Shown here one piece after another: positions 10,401-22,400 of a DNA stretch of 64,000 bases; the first letter of the stretch is position 1; the number at the start of each line of letters is the position of its first letter. Source of the DNA: Sabellastarte sp. h YS-2021 (Eukaryota > Annelida > Polychaeta > Sabellida > Sabellidae); contig OZ024928.1 of assembly GCA_964017235.1 (NCBI GenBank), positions 88,283,566 through 88,347,565 on the forward strand, given 5' to 3'. Position numbers and translations under genes: made by a program. Below the pieces are notes generated by a model. The model did no database searches, was not told where the DNA came from, and worked only from the letters and a program-made list of their open reading frames with translations.

Positions 10401-13400
10401 GTGGTCGGATTTGACCTTGGGCCCCTCCTTGAAGGTCAAATGAGGATAGCCAAAGGTAAAAGTACTTATAACTCGCTTATTATTGGTCCTAGAGGTTTGG
10501 GATGGTAAACCAACCTATAGGAAATCATGGGCTGGGCATCTTCTGGTGTAGTCGGATTTGACCTTGGGCCCCTCGTTCAAGGTCAAATGAGGACAGCCAA
10601 ACTTAAAAGTGCTTATAACTCACTTATTATTGGTCCTAGAGGTTTGGGATGGTAAACCAACATATAGGAAATCATGCGCTGGGAATCTTCTGGTGTGGTC
10701 GGATTTGACCTTGGGCCCCTCCTTCATGGTCAAATGAGGACAGCCAAACTTAAAAGTGCTTATAACTTGCTTATTATTGGTTCTAGAGGTTTGGGATGGT
10801 AAACCAACCTATAGGAAATCATGGGCTGGGAATCTTCTGGCGTGGTCGGATTTGACCTTGGGCCCCTCCTTCATGGTCAAATGAGGACAGCCAAACTTAA
10901 AAGTGCTTATAACTCGCTTATTATTGATTCCAGTGGTTTGGAATGGTAAACCAACATACAGGAAATCATGGGCGGGGAATCTTCTGGCATTGTCGGATTT
11001 GACCTTGGGCCCCTCCTTCAAGGTCAAGTGAGGACAGCCAAACTTAAACTTAAAAGTGCTATAACTTGCTTATTATTGGACTTAGAGGTTTGGGATGGTA
11101 AACCAACATATAGGAAATCATGGGTTGGGAATCTTCTGGCGTGATCGGATTTGATCTTGGGCCCCTCCTTCAAGGTCAAATGAGGACAGCCAAACTTAAA
11201 AGTGCTTATAACTCGCTTATTATTGGTTCTAGAGGCTTGGGATGGTGAACCAACCTATAGGAAATCATGGGCTGGGAATCTTCTGGCGTGGTCGGATTTG
11301 ACCTTGGGCCCCTCCTTCGAGGTGAAACGAGGATAGCCAAACTTAAAAGTGCTTATAACTCACTTATTATTGATCCCAGTGGTTTGGGATGGTAAACCAA
11401 CATATAGGAAATCATGGGCTGGGAATCTTCTGGCGTAGTCGGATTTGACCTTGGGCCCCTCCTTCAAGGTCAAACGAGGACAGCCAAACTTAAAAGTGCT
11501 TATAACTCGCTTATTATTGGTCCTAGAGGTTTGGCATGGTAAACCAGCATATAGGAAATCATGGGCTGGGAATCTTCTGGTGTGGTCGGACTTGACCTTG
11601 GGCCCCTCCTTCGAGGTCAAACGAGGATAGCCAAACTTAAAAATGCTTATAACTCACTTATTATTGATCCCAGTGGTTTGGGATGGTAAACCAACATATA
11701 GGAAATCATGGGCTGGGAATCTTCTGGTGTGGTCGGATTTAACCTTGGGCCCCTCTTTCAAGGTCAAACGAGGATAGCCAAAGGTAAAAGCGACTATAAC
11801 TCGCTTATTATTGGTCCTAGAGGTTTGGGATGGTAAACCAACATATAGAAAATCATGGGCTGAGAATCTTCTGGTGTGGTCAGATTTGACCTTGGGCCCC
11901 TCTGTGAAAGTCAAATGAGGACAGCCAAACTTAAAAGTGCTTATAACTCGCTTATTATTGGTCCTAGATGTTTGGGATGGTAAACCAACATATAGGAAAT
12001 CATGGGCTGGGAATCTTCTGGTGTGGTCGGATTTGACCTTGGGCCCCTCCGTGAAAGTCAAATGAGGACAGCCAAAGGTAAAAGCGACTATAACTCGCTT
12101 ATTATTGGTCCTAGAGGTTTGGGATGGTAAACCAACATATAGAAAATCATGGGCTGAGAATCTTCTGGTGTGGTCAGATTTGACCTTGGGCCCCTCCGTG
12201 AAAGTCAAATGAGGACAGCCAAACTTAAAAGTGCTTATAACTCGCTTATTATTGGTGCTAGATGTTTGGGATGGTAAACCAACATATGGGAAATCATGGG
12301 CTGGGAATCTTCTGGTGTGGTCGGATTTGACCTTGGGCCCCTCCTTCAAGGTCAAATGAGGACAGCCAAACTTAAAAGTGCTTATAACTTGCTTATTTAT
12401 GTGTCTAGAGGCTTGGGATGGTGAACCAACCTATAGGAAATCATGGGCTGGGAATCTTCTGGCGTGGTCGGATTTGACCTTGGGCCCCTCCTTCGAGGTG
12501 AAACGAGGATAGCCAAACTTAAAAGTGCTTATAACTCACTTATTATTGATCCCAGTGGTTTGGGATGGTAAACCAACATATAGGAAATCATGGGCTGGGA
12601 ATCTTCTGGCGTGGTCGGATTTGACCTTGGGCCCCTCCTTCAAGGTCAAACGAGGACAGCCAAACTTAAAAGTGCTTATAACTCGCTTATTATTGGTCCT
12701 AGGGGTTTGGCATGGTAAACCAGCATATAGGAAATCATGGGCTGGGAATCTTCTGGTGTGGTCGGATTTGACCTTGGGCCCCTCCTTCGAGGTCAAACGA
12801 GGATAGCCAAACTTAAAAATGCTTATAACTCACTTATTATTGATCCCAGTGGTTTGGGATGGTAAACCAACACATAGGAAATCATGGGCTGGGAATCTTC
12901 TGGTGTGGTCGGATTTGACTTTGGGCCCCTCTTTCAAGGTCAAACGAGGATAGCCAAAGGTAAAAGCGACTATAACTCGCTTATTATTGGTCCTAGAGGT
13001 TTGGGATGGTAAACCAACATATAGAAAATCATGGGCTGAGAATGTATGTATGTATGTATTTATACTCAGCGCAATATCTCCATATACTACAGGACTCAAA
13101 GCGCTATTTAACCAATCCGACTGAACAGGTACAGCCCCAACTCACAAGTAACTCACATTCCCCTAACTGGAAGATAGAGGCTCAAGGATGACCATTTATC
13201 AACGTCCTTGAGGTTCTTTAACCTGCCACTGGGGATAGGACCCAATGACAGAGGACCGCCATTTTAAGTGGTCATCCGAGCCACTATGTATCTGCCTGTA
13301 CCTGGGATTGAACCCACGTCCTCTGAGTTCCTAGACAAGTGTGTTACCCGCTAGGCCAAGTGAGAATCTTCTGGTGTGGTCAGATTTGACCTTGGGCCCC

Positions 13401-16400
13401 TCCGTGAAAGTCAAATGAGGACAGCCAAACTTAAAAGTGCTTATAACTCGCTTATTATTGGTCCTAGATGTTTGGGATGGTAAACCAACATATAGGAAAT
13501 CATGGGCTGGGAATCTTCTGGTGTGGTCGGATTTGACCTTGGGCCCCTCCTTGAAGGTCAAATGAGGACAGCCAAACTTAAAAGTGCTTATAACTTGCTT
13601 ATTATTGGTCTAGAGGTTTTGGTGCATTGTCTTTACGGTGGATACAATTTGCATCGGTTTTCCGATGCACTAGGTCTAGTTATGTCAGGAGTTACACTTA
13701 CTGAGAGATCTGTCACTGGGTAAAGGTATGGTGGAAGGAACAGCTGAAGTGTTTAGGAATAGACTAGAAGCATATATATAATGCAAAATTATAAAGACCG
13801 GAAGTGCGCAGGCTACAGAAAACAATGCAGTGCGCATAGTTTTGCGTACAATTATCTGAGGCAATAACTGGCCAATCGCCGATAATACAGAACCAAACGA
13901 TACAGACAAAATATAGTGCAAAAAAATCCCTACGTACAGAGGCAGTACCAACGCACCTCCGGTATTCAACATTCAGCAAATTCCAGCAAAAATGCTCATA
14001 CAGTTAGCCACTCAGTCTAACTTTAACACCCTCAAGGGATATACTCATTATTACTATAACAGACTCTAGTCATAATGGCATCTGATGAGCCTCTCCGGGG
14101 AAACTGTGTTTTTCACACAAATATAGAACTATTACCACATGGGTCCTTTCCCTCATACAAAAGCACATACATAAAGTATTTGGGACTGTGATGTCATCAA
14201 CACCTCATATAAATGATGTCACACCTTATGACATCATACCGGATGACATCATAATCACCATAACAACAACCTACATCTCCAGGATCACCTTCAAATCTTG
14301 GATTTTGGTACTTGTTCCTAGGCGACCTAAACATCTGAATTGCTCAAACTCAGTTCAAACACAGTCACGCAATAGAGCACACGTGTTTTGGGAATTGTAG
14401 TTCACTTTAGCCAGGTTTACCATTGATAAATTTTCCAAAAAAAGGTTGGGGCCAAAGTACATTGTATTCAAGTACACAAGTACATTTTTTCTTATACTTA
14501 GTATGTATGTGTACTCATTGTACTCATGAGAAAATGTACTCGTACTTGTATTCGAATACATTCAAAAATAGGCTGTACTCATGACTACATTCTAAGCACA
14601 ATACGAGTACTTTTTCTCAGTATATTCCCTGTGATTAAGGACAAATCTGTTTTGCAAATTAATAATAATCTTTTCACAAAAGTCACACTTCCAATACAGT
14701 TAGCAGCAACTCATTTTGAAAATACAGCCCTGTTACTTTGTATATAAATTTTCCATTTACAAAGCTTTTGATATTTCCAGGTGTTTCCCATGCTTCCTGC
14801 ACCTTACACAGCCTCAGTATTGACAAGGGAGGGAGTCAGTTGTCCACTTTCAGACCAGCCTGCTCCACCCTTCACTCCAGCTATATCAGGTACTTGTTAT
14901 TGGGGATAGTATTGATATTGATAAAAAGGGAGTACCGGTATGTGGTGTAGTTGGCTACACACTCAACTCCATCGTAGTTCATGGATGTAATGCCATGTAA
15001 TGAATGTAATGTAATGAAGGGAGATAGTTGATAGTTGCTTGCCACATTGTTTGTGGCTCCTGTTATATAGTGATAAATATTGTAGTTTCAAACCTGCTTC
15101 AGTTGATATTTGTTAAAAGTCATTGGATCACAACTCCTCATAGAGTGATCAGTAAAAGTTGTTCTGTGATACTGATTTTTTATACCTTTTCATTTTTGTT
15201 ATCAACCCAATGACCTAGTTAAAAGAAGAAATGTTGAAACTCAATCAAAGTAGACTGAAATTGCATAATTTTTGTGATAAACTTATAAAAATGACTCTGT
15301 TGGGATCAGATCAGATTTGCAAAACTACTGATATCACACAAGGAAACTTTATACTGGAAGTAGTCATAACTCTTGAATAAGCGCTGTTTTACAGCCTTAG
15401 TTAAGGTGAACTTGAACCTGGTTGAAAAAAAGTTTTCTCATTCTCTTTTTATTCAGTGCTGTGTATGCTTGAAGCCAGTGGCAAGTGGCCGGATGACCTT
15501 GAAGCAGTAAAAAGGGTGAAGGCTGCCTTTCACCTTCAGCTGAGCAGTTTGCTAAATTCTAAGTGCAATCTCCAAACAAATGCGTTTCCAACTCATGTTG
15601 ATGTATTCAAGGTGAGTTTACGCTTCCCTTTTATTTTAAAACCTCCCACATCCATACTTATTCAAGTATACTATTTCACACAAATAATATAATAAATAAG
15701 GTTGTGACATGAGGGGCATAAGCTATTCTTTTAAGAGCCTATCCCTAAATTACTGATTCTCATCAAATTGAAAATGTTTATTCTAGCAGATTAACAACCC
15801 TCTTGTGAGGACTCCTCATATTAATGTTTGTGTATCTCCAAAGAGACAAGCTTTAGGTCAACCGTAAGTAGTGCAATTATTAAAGTATCACAATGAAATC
15901 CGTATAGAATATCCTTTTCTCAGAATTTTGTTGATTTGGCTTCCCAATTGTGAAATTTCAGAATGGAGATACTTGACAGAGGTCTGCATTCCATGAGTTT
16001 TTTCCAGTCTCGGTTTATATTTAAAAAAATATTGCTTGTTTGCCAACATCTCATTGTGACCAAGAAACAGAGACCATAGTGACATATACATTATGTTTGT
16101 GACTAAACAGCTCAACCCAGTTGATTCAAATAGAAAGGGTATGAATATGTCTACATTTTTATCCAGATAACAGGGCACCTTTTAATGCAAAAAGGTGAAT
16201 GCAAGGACTTCCAATACGTAGAGTATCTGGTTTCTACTTATGCCTAAATTCCACGTGCACCTACATAAATACAGCATTTTCTGGCTTTATTAGAATTGGA
16301 TAGACTTTGGACTAAACTGACTTAAGGATTCAACCCAGTCTTCTGTATATATTTAGCCTGTATATATAGTGTTTTTCAGGGCGGCTTTGTGTTCCGTGTA

Positions 16401-19400
16401 GAAGTGGGCTACTCCAAAGAAGTGGTTCTCATGAAGACAGTGAGAACTTCAGAAGGAATGGTGAAGATGGTGGACACAGAAGAGTCTCACCAGCTGGAGA
16501 GAAAGTACACCTTTATACCCAAACTCACTACCACGTTACAGAGGTAGGACTGAAGGTTTGCCTTTATCCTTTATGTACCCTCAGAATCAACTGCAAGACT
16601 CCCACGGATGGGCTTACAATAGCAATCTGAGAGCACACACCTCTGCCAAGGCACATAATAAGTAAATGGGAAAATTAGGATATTTTTTTTCATTTTGGTA
16701 TCCAGACTGTGATCCAGATCCGTCTCAAGATTTAATGGGACCTGACTTGGACCAAGACCCATCTTCTGTTTTTTTTTTTTTTTGTCATGAAGTTCTAGCC
16801 AGTAGTATTTGCATAATCCTGCTAACAAACTAACAAACAGACAAAATGTCATGAAAATACTATCTCCTTGGCAGAGGTAAAAATGGAGACCATTTTCCTT
16901 GATTTTTTTCCTAATAGTAGGCTGATGGAATTGTGGGTAATATATTCCTATACTTTGAGATTATGGGTGTGAGTTGTGGTTTAAATGGGAATGTTTAGGT
17001 GCATGCCAATGGAGTTTACAGTGATGTATCTTTACTTCTAGGATACACTGCCTTTCTCCATCCTGTCAGGTACCTGTCTTTATATGAACTATAGAATGTG
17101 TTAAAATTAGCATATAACTCCCAAAATATTAAATAAGACTCCACATTCATCAGAGTATCACAAGTTGTTGCAGTATTAAGAACCTGGTGTACATATCGCC
17201 CAGTTTTGATAAATTAAGAGCATTTGTTGACATTATTTTTCAGCATCCAACAGCGTTACCCAAGTTATTGTAGCAGTGTGAGACTAGCCAAGCGCTGGCT
17301 GGCTGCACACATGTTTCTCGGGGAGTACATCCCTGAGGATGCTGCTGACCTCATCATGGCCCACATCTACCTACATCCTGCTCCATACCAGGTGCCTGGG
17401 TAAGCATATATTCTGCAAAATATGTTAAATACAAGTGTATCCAAACTGTGCATGTAACCTTCAGTATTGTTCCAATATTGCACAAATGGACCTTTGTTTT
17501 GAAAAGCTTGTCTTTAATGTCTGACACCATGTCGCATCAATAAATAAAATGATTTGTTGCTTTTAAATCCGTCACAGAAGTTATCACTGATGGTTACAAC
17601 AGTTACAAACTATTGTGACACAAATCCTACACATGTCTTTCTCTTACTGTTGGTTCAGAAGGGCCATATCTCAGAAACCGTAAGGTGTAGGAAGTTAATA
17701 CGTGGTAGGGACATTAGTTAGGGGTGTAGGTGTGCAACCTCATTTTCTGACCTTGATTTGACCTTGCCGTAGTGACCTTGACTATAAAATCTTGTCCAGG
17801 CTGTATCTCGGAAACCGTAAGGTGTAGGAAGTTGATACTTGATAGGGACATCGGTTAGGGGTTGTAGGTGTGCAACGTCATGGTATGACCTTGATTTGGC
17901 CTTTGACCTTGCCGTAGTGACCTTGACCTATAAAATCTTGTCTGGGCTATATCTAGGAAACCATAAGGTGTAGGAGGGACATTGGTTAGGGGGTGTAGGT
18001 GTGCAACGTCATGGTCTAACCTTGATTTGACCTTTGACCTTGCCGTAGTGACCTTGACCTTTAAAATATTGTCCCGGCTGTATCCCGGAAACCGTAAGGT
18101 GTAGGATGTTGATACTTGGTAGGGACATTGGTTAGGCGGTGTAGGTGTGCAACGTCATGGCGTGACCTTGATTTGACCTTGCCGTAGTGACCTTGACCTA
18201 TAAAATCTTGTCTGGACTATATATCGGAAACCGTAAGGTGTAGGAAGTTGATACTTGGTAGGGATATTGGTTAGGGGTTGTAGGTGTGCAATGTCATGGT
18301 ATGATCTTGATTTGATTTTTCACTTTGCCACAGTGACCTTGACCTATAAAATCTTGTCCGGGCTATATCTCGAAAACCGTAAGGTGTAGGAAGTTGATAC
18401 TTCGTAGGTACATTGGTTAGGGGTTGTAGGTGTGCAACGTCATGATGTAGCCTTGATTTGACCTTTGACCTTGCCGTAGTGACCTTGACGTATAAAATCT
18501 TGTCCGGGCTATATCTCGGCAACCGTAAGGTGTAGGAAGTTGATACGTGGTAGGGACATTGGTTAGGTGGTGTAGGTGTGCAACGTCATGGTGTGACCTT
18601 GATTTAACCATTGACCTTGCCGTAGTGACCTTGACCTATAATGACTTGTCCAGGCTATATTTCGGAAACTATAAGGTGTAGGAAGTTGATATTTGGTAGG
18701 GACATTGGTCGGGGTTTATAGGTGTGCAATGTCATGGTGTGACCTGGATTTGACCTTTGATCTTGCATATCTGATGCTATTTTATCTCTCTACAGGGATA
18801 TGTGATACTATTTTGTCTCTCTTATATCTCTCATATCTTTTTACTTGAATCTTGGTTGTTGCACCTTTGGGTATCTTTTGATGTAGATTAAGCACTGTTA
18901 AAGTCATATTAGAATTCATTAAGGGTTTTACTTTTGCAATATCCCATTGTAACAGATGGTATTGCACCAAGTGAGTCACAGGTTTTGCCCCAACTCCACA
19001 TATAAGCATATATTGCCACATCTGTATGTATGGGTAATATTCAAAACATTCAAACCATAATTCGACCGTACATAATTGTGATATTTTCATTGACAGCTAT
19101 TCTCCAGGTAAGAAATTTTACAGCTTCATAACTTTAAGTTTACGGAATTGTCTTGCTTTATTGTTTAATCTTTACATGCAGTGCTCTGAAAGTATCCCAA
19201 TCTGTGTACTGTTTCACTACTTCTATATCTCTTGGTGTTGAAAACTATTTCCCCAGGCTGTGAGGTACGGGCATCTCTGATGCTATTTTTATTGAAGACT
19301 TTTGCCACACCCCAACCTCGCCTGCCCAATTAAAACAGTTTCAAAATTACATCCAAACAGTTTAGCTGAAAAAAAAGTGAACCGAGGATAAACCCTATTT

Positions 19401-22400
19401 TCAAAATAGTTCTTCTTGTGGCAATGAGTTTATTTTTAATTCAACCTTCACACCTCAAAATTATTTCTAAAATTTAATTGCTTTATTGTGTTTTGAATTT
19501 TTGGTAATTTTACACTGCTTAACCTTTTGGAAATTGAGTAGCTGTCAGTGTATTCCATTGTGTGAAATAATATGTTAGTACTATTCATCAATAACTACTC
19601 AATATAAATCCCATTAACTTTCTTTTCTTTGTAAATGGCCCATGTTTGCTAATCAGTGAGATGATTTTCGACATAATGGTTGTGGTCACTGTGCCTTAAA
19701 ATCTGGTTGAAGAGAGATTAAGTTCAATAAGATATTGGTTATATTGGATCAGATGATCCCTTGATATGTGACATGTTAATGTGTGGAAAATGAATCTGTA
19801 TCTCCTTCTTCATGAAGTATATTCCAAGAATTGTAAGTAGTTGCACTGCTCGCATGTTTTATTGCAGAGGCCCATTGGCTGGTTTCCTCAGATTCTTGTA
19901 TTTATTGTCCTCGTGGGATTGGAAGGCTCAGCCCATGTTAGTCAATCTGAATGAGAAATTCACAGGTCAGTTGCTAAAATAGTAATGTGTTCTTGTTGCA
20001 AGTACTTTCTACAAACAAAGGCCCAAAACAAAGTTATTTCAGAAGCAAAATCTTGAATATTTTAGTTATTTCGGGGGACACTAAAACAGGTCATTATGTC
20101 AATAAGAAATGCATTTTGAACACAAATGGTAATCAAAGTTGTACACTTGCAGGGGGGGGGGGGGGGGGGGGGGGGGATAATTTCAGTTACTTTGAAATAT
20201 GTTTCAGTGATTAAGAATATGCTATAACTAGCTTGTATAATAGAAATTAAGGAGACAAGCTCGTACTTGGTTGACAGATGAAGGACAGTCATCTGACTTA
20301 AGGGACTATTCACAAAACTTTTTATTCACAGAGAAATTGAGCTGATTTTTTGCTGGAATTTAGGGATGACTTTGATCCACCAGGTAGGTGGTTTAAATAT
20401 TTAATTATGGCTGAATATTCTGACTTGACCCCAAAAATTAGTGTAACTTTGTGAATACCATTCTAAGCCAAATGTTAACTTAGCCATTTTTAATAGCTCT
20501 TTTCCCATTATTCTGCCATAAGTAAAAGTAGGTCCTTTCCACAATATTGTTTAAATGTGACCTTTAAAAAACACAAATCTCTTGAATATCAGCAAGTGCA
20601 AGATAATTTTTTGGTACTACAATGTTGTAGTGGTTACTTTTTAGAAAATTTTGTAGTGAAATGACGTCAATATTGATACTGCGGTAAACAAAAAGTCAGT
20701 CACTTTACATCCTCTAATGTTACATTTGACATAACATGTTAACTATCTAACAGATAAGTTAATCCTTTTGAAGTGTTTATTTTGTCAACAAGTTACAATA
20801 GTACAGGTATATGTTAAGTATCTAAAATTTTTGAGAAGTATTTTATAGTCACTTAAACTGAACCCTCAGTTCTTCTTTTAAAAGAATTTTTTAGCCTTAT
20901 AAAACTTATTAAAGATGTATACAAAGTTAGATACATATATTCCGAAGTTTAATTTTGGAAAGTAGATGGCCTATTTAGTTTTATTATCTCAGTTTAAAGG
21001 TAAACAAAAAGTTAGATCTAAAATGTAAAGGGTCTTGGCTAAAAAGGATAAAACTGTCTCGTGAGGTCAAGTTCTTACATTTTTGTCATTATCATAGTTT
21101 TTTTATTGAATGACTCTTCAAGAATCATTGTACCTTAGTGTAAGTGGAAATAAGTGAAAAAGTTTTAGTAATTTTGACAAAAGACAATTTGTTTCAGTCT
21201 ACATGCAGAAGCTGCAAAGCAATAAGAAACAAGAGTAGTGCACTAGAGTAATGCACAATTCAAATTCTGGAGACAAAATAGTGATCTCTAGAAGCGTAAG
21301 CCTCAAGTAGAACTTGCACATGAAGATCACCAAAATTAATAATAAAAAGTAATAATCATTTTCCGGTTCAGCGATGAACACAGATATAAATGTTCTTAGC
21401 CATTCAAACAACTTTCACCATCCAAGATCAGGAGGTAATAAGCCTGGTTAAAATTTTCACCGCTGTCTCCATTTCTACTTGTCATTTGTGTCTCCAGATT
21501 AATCCAGTTTACACCCATTGTCTCAAAGGATGATAATCTGGTGCCACAATTCAGCTATAATAATACTTTGTGTTAGTGGTCGGACCATTTACAAAAATCA
21601 GAAGGAACAATTTTCAAAACAAGTATTTGTTATGCAATAAAATTGAAATTGAAAATGAGGTTAATTTTGTTATTCAGTGTTAAGAATATTTGCCAGTTTG
21701 CAAACTACTTTGTATCAATTCGAGAATGTAGAATGTCTACTATGTGTACCAATAATTAGTGTAGGGGAGAACTGATTTTGTTTTATAGAAGTTCCTTTTA
21801 TCATATACACATTTTATTTAAATATTATGACTTAAAGTGACTTGTAAACCTCTATGGTGGGGTACTAAACGTGTATTTTATATCTTTGAAATAACTGTGC
21901 TATAACACAACTTCAGTAAAAGATAAATTTATGTATGTAATATTTTTTTGAGTAACCAGATCACTACTTCTCATTTTCTAAACAGACTTGTGCTGTTTTG
22001 AGGTGCCCTGTACCCATTCATAACCTTAAATACTGCTAACTATAACACAGACCTCCACCAAGTATTCCGATATTGTAATTTCTCCCAAATATTGCTAATA
22101 ATCAGATAGCAGGACACAGAAAATATAAGGACTGATATTGTACACTAGGTCATGGGCCCTGAAAGCTCAGTGAAAATGGGACTGTTGGCCATTCCGGATG
22201 TTTTTGTATCCAGAACACAATCCGGATCTTTTCCAAAATTAATTTACTTAATCTTTCTTTGGTCAAGTGCTGCCCACATGAGTAAAATTCAGAAAGATAT
22301 GTTCATTAATTTTGAAATAATTGCAAACACAGACAACAAAACAAAACAAAATAGGCAAAAGCATAACATTCTTAGCAAAGATTGTAATCAAAGAGGAGCT

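Larger units (their letters stand above)
8590..13679 (+). mobile_element. Helentron-like element C carrying a 147-bp satellite core
   Basis: The left end reads TAATTGTATCCACC with a hairpin CACCGGA-agca-TCCGGTG (8600-8617), then a GC-trinucleotide stretch (GCCGCCGCCGCC, about 8643). A perfect 13-bp inverted copy of the left end, GGTGGATACAATT, lies at 13637-13649. It is followed by a hairpin GCATCGG-tttt-CCGATGC (13651-13668) and the end CTAG (13676-13679) before T. Subterminal inverted repeats, a 3' hairpin, a CTAG end and T/T flanks match Helentron-associated (HINE/DINE-1-like) non-autonomous elements. There is no Rep/helicase gene. The core is a tandem array. It inserted into a decayed copy of NOL6 exon 2. 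The class is inferred; the repeat structure is directly visible. Confidence 0.75.
17400..19867 (+). other. NOL6: NOL6 intron with pearl-like repeat
   Basis: This 2.5-kb intron is dominated by the ~146-bp array (17641-18780) and its downstream tail (19083-19290). The rest is AT-rich. Confidence 0.75.

Noticed and set aside
11654-12355. 233-codon minus-strand open frame and its relatives through 9044-13561
   Set aside because: The frame follows a 147-bp (49-codon) tandem repeat. The peptide repeats with the satellite period, both strands are open, and no domain is seen.
8984-13620. CRISPR-like array
   Set aside because: Monomers are directly contiguous with no unique spacers, and the DNA is eukaryotic.
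14460-14610. Complete hAT-type MITE rich in GTACTC words
   Set aside because: The interior is suggestive, but I could not find matching terminal inverted repeats or an 8-bp duplication.
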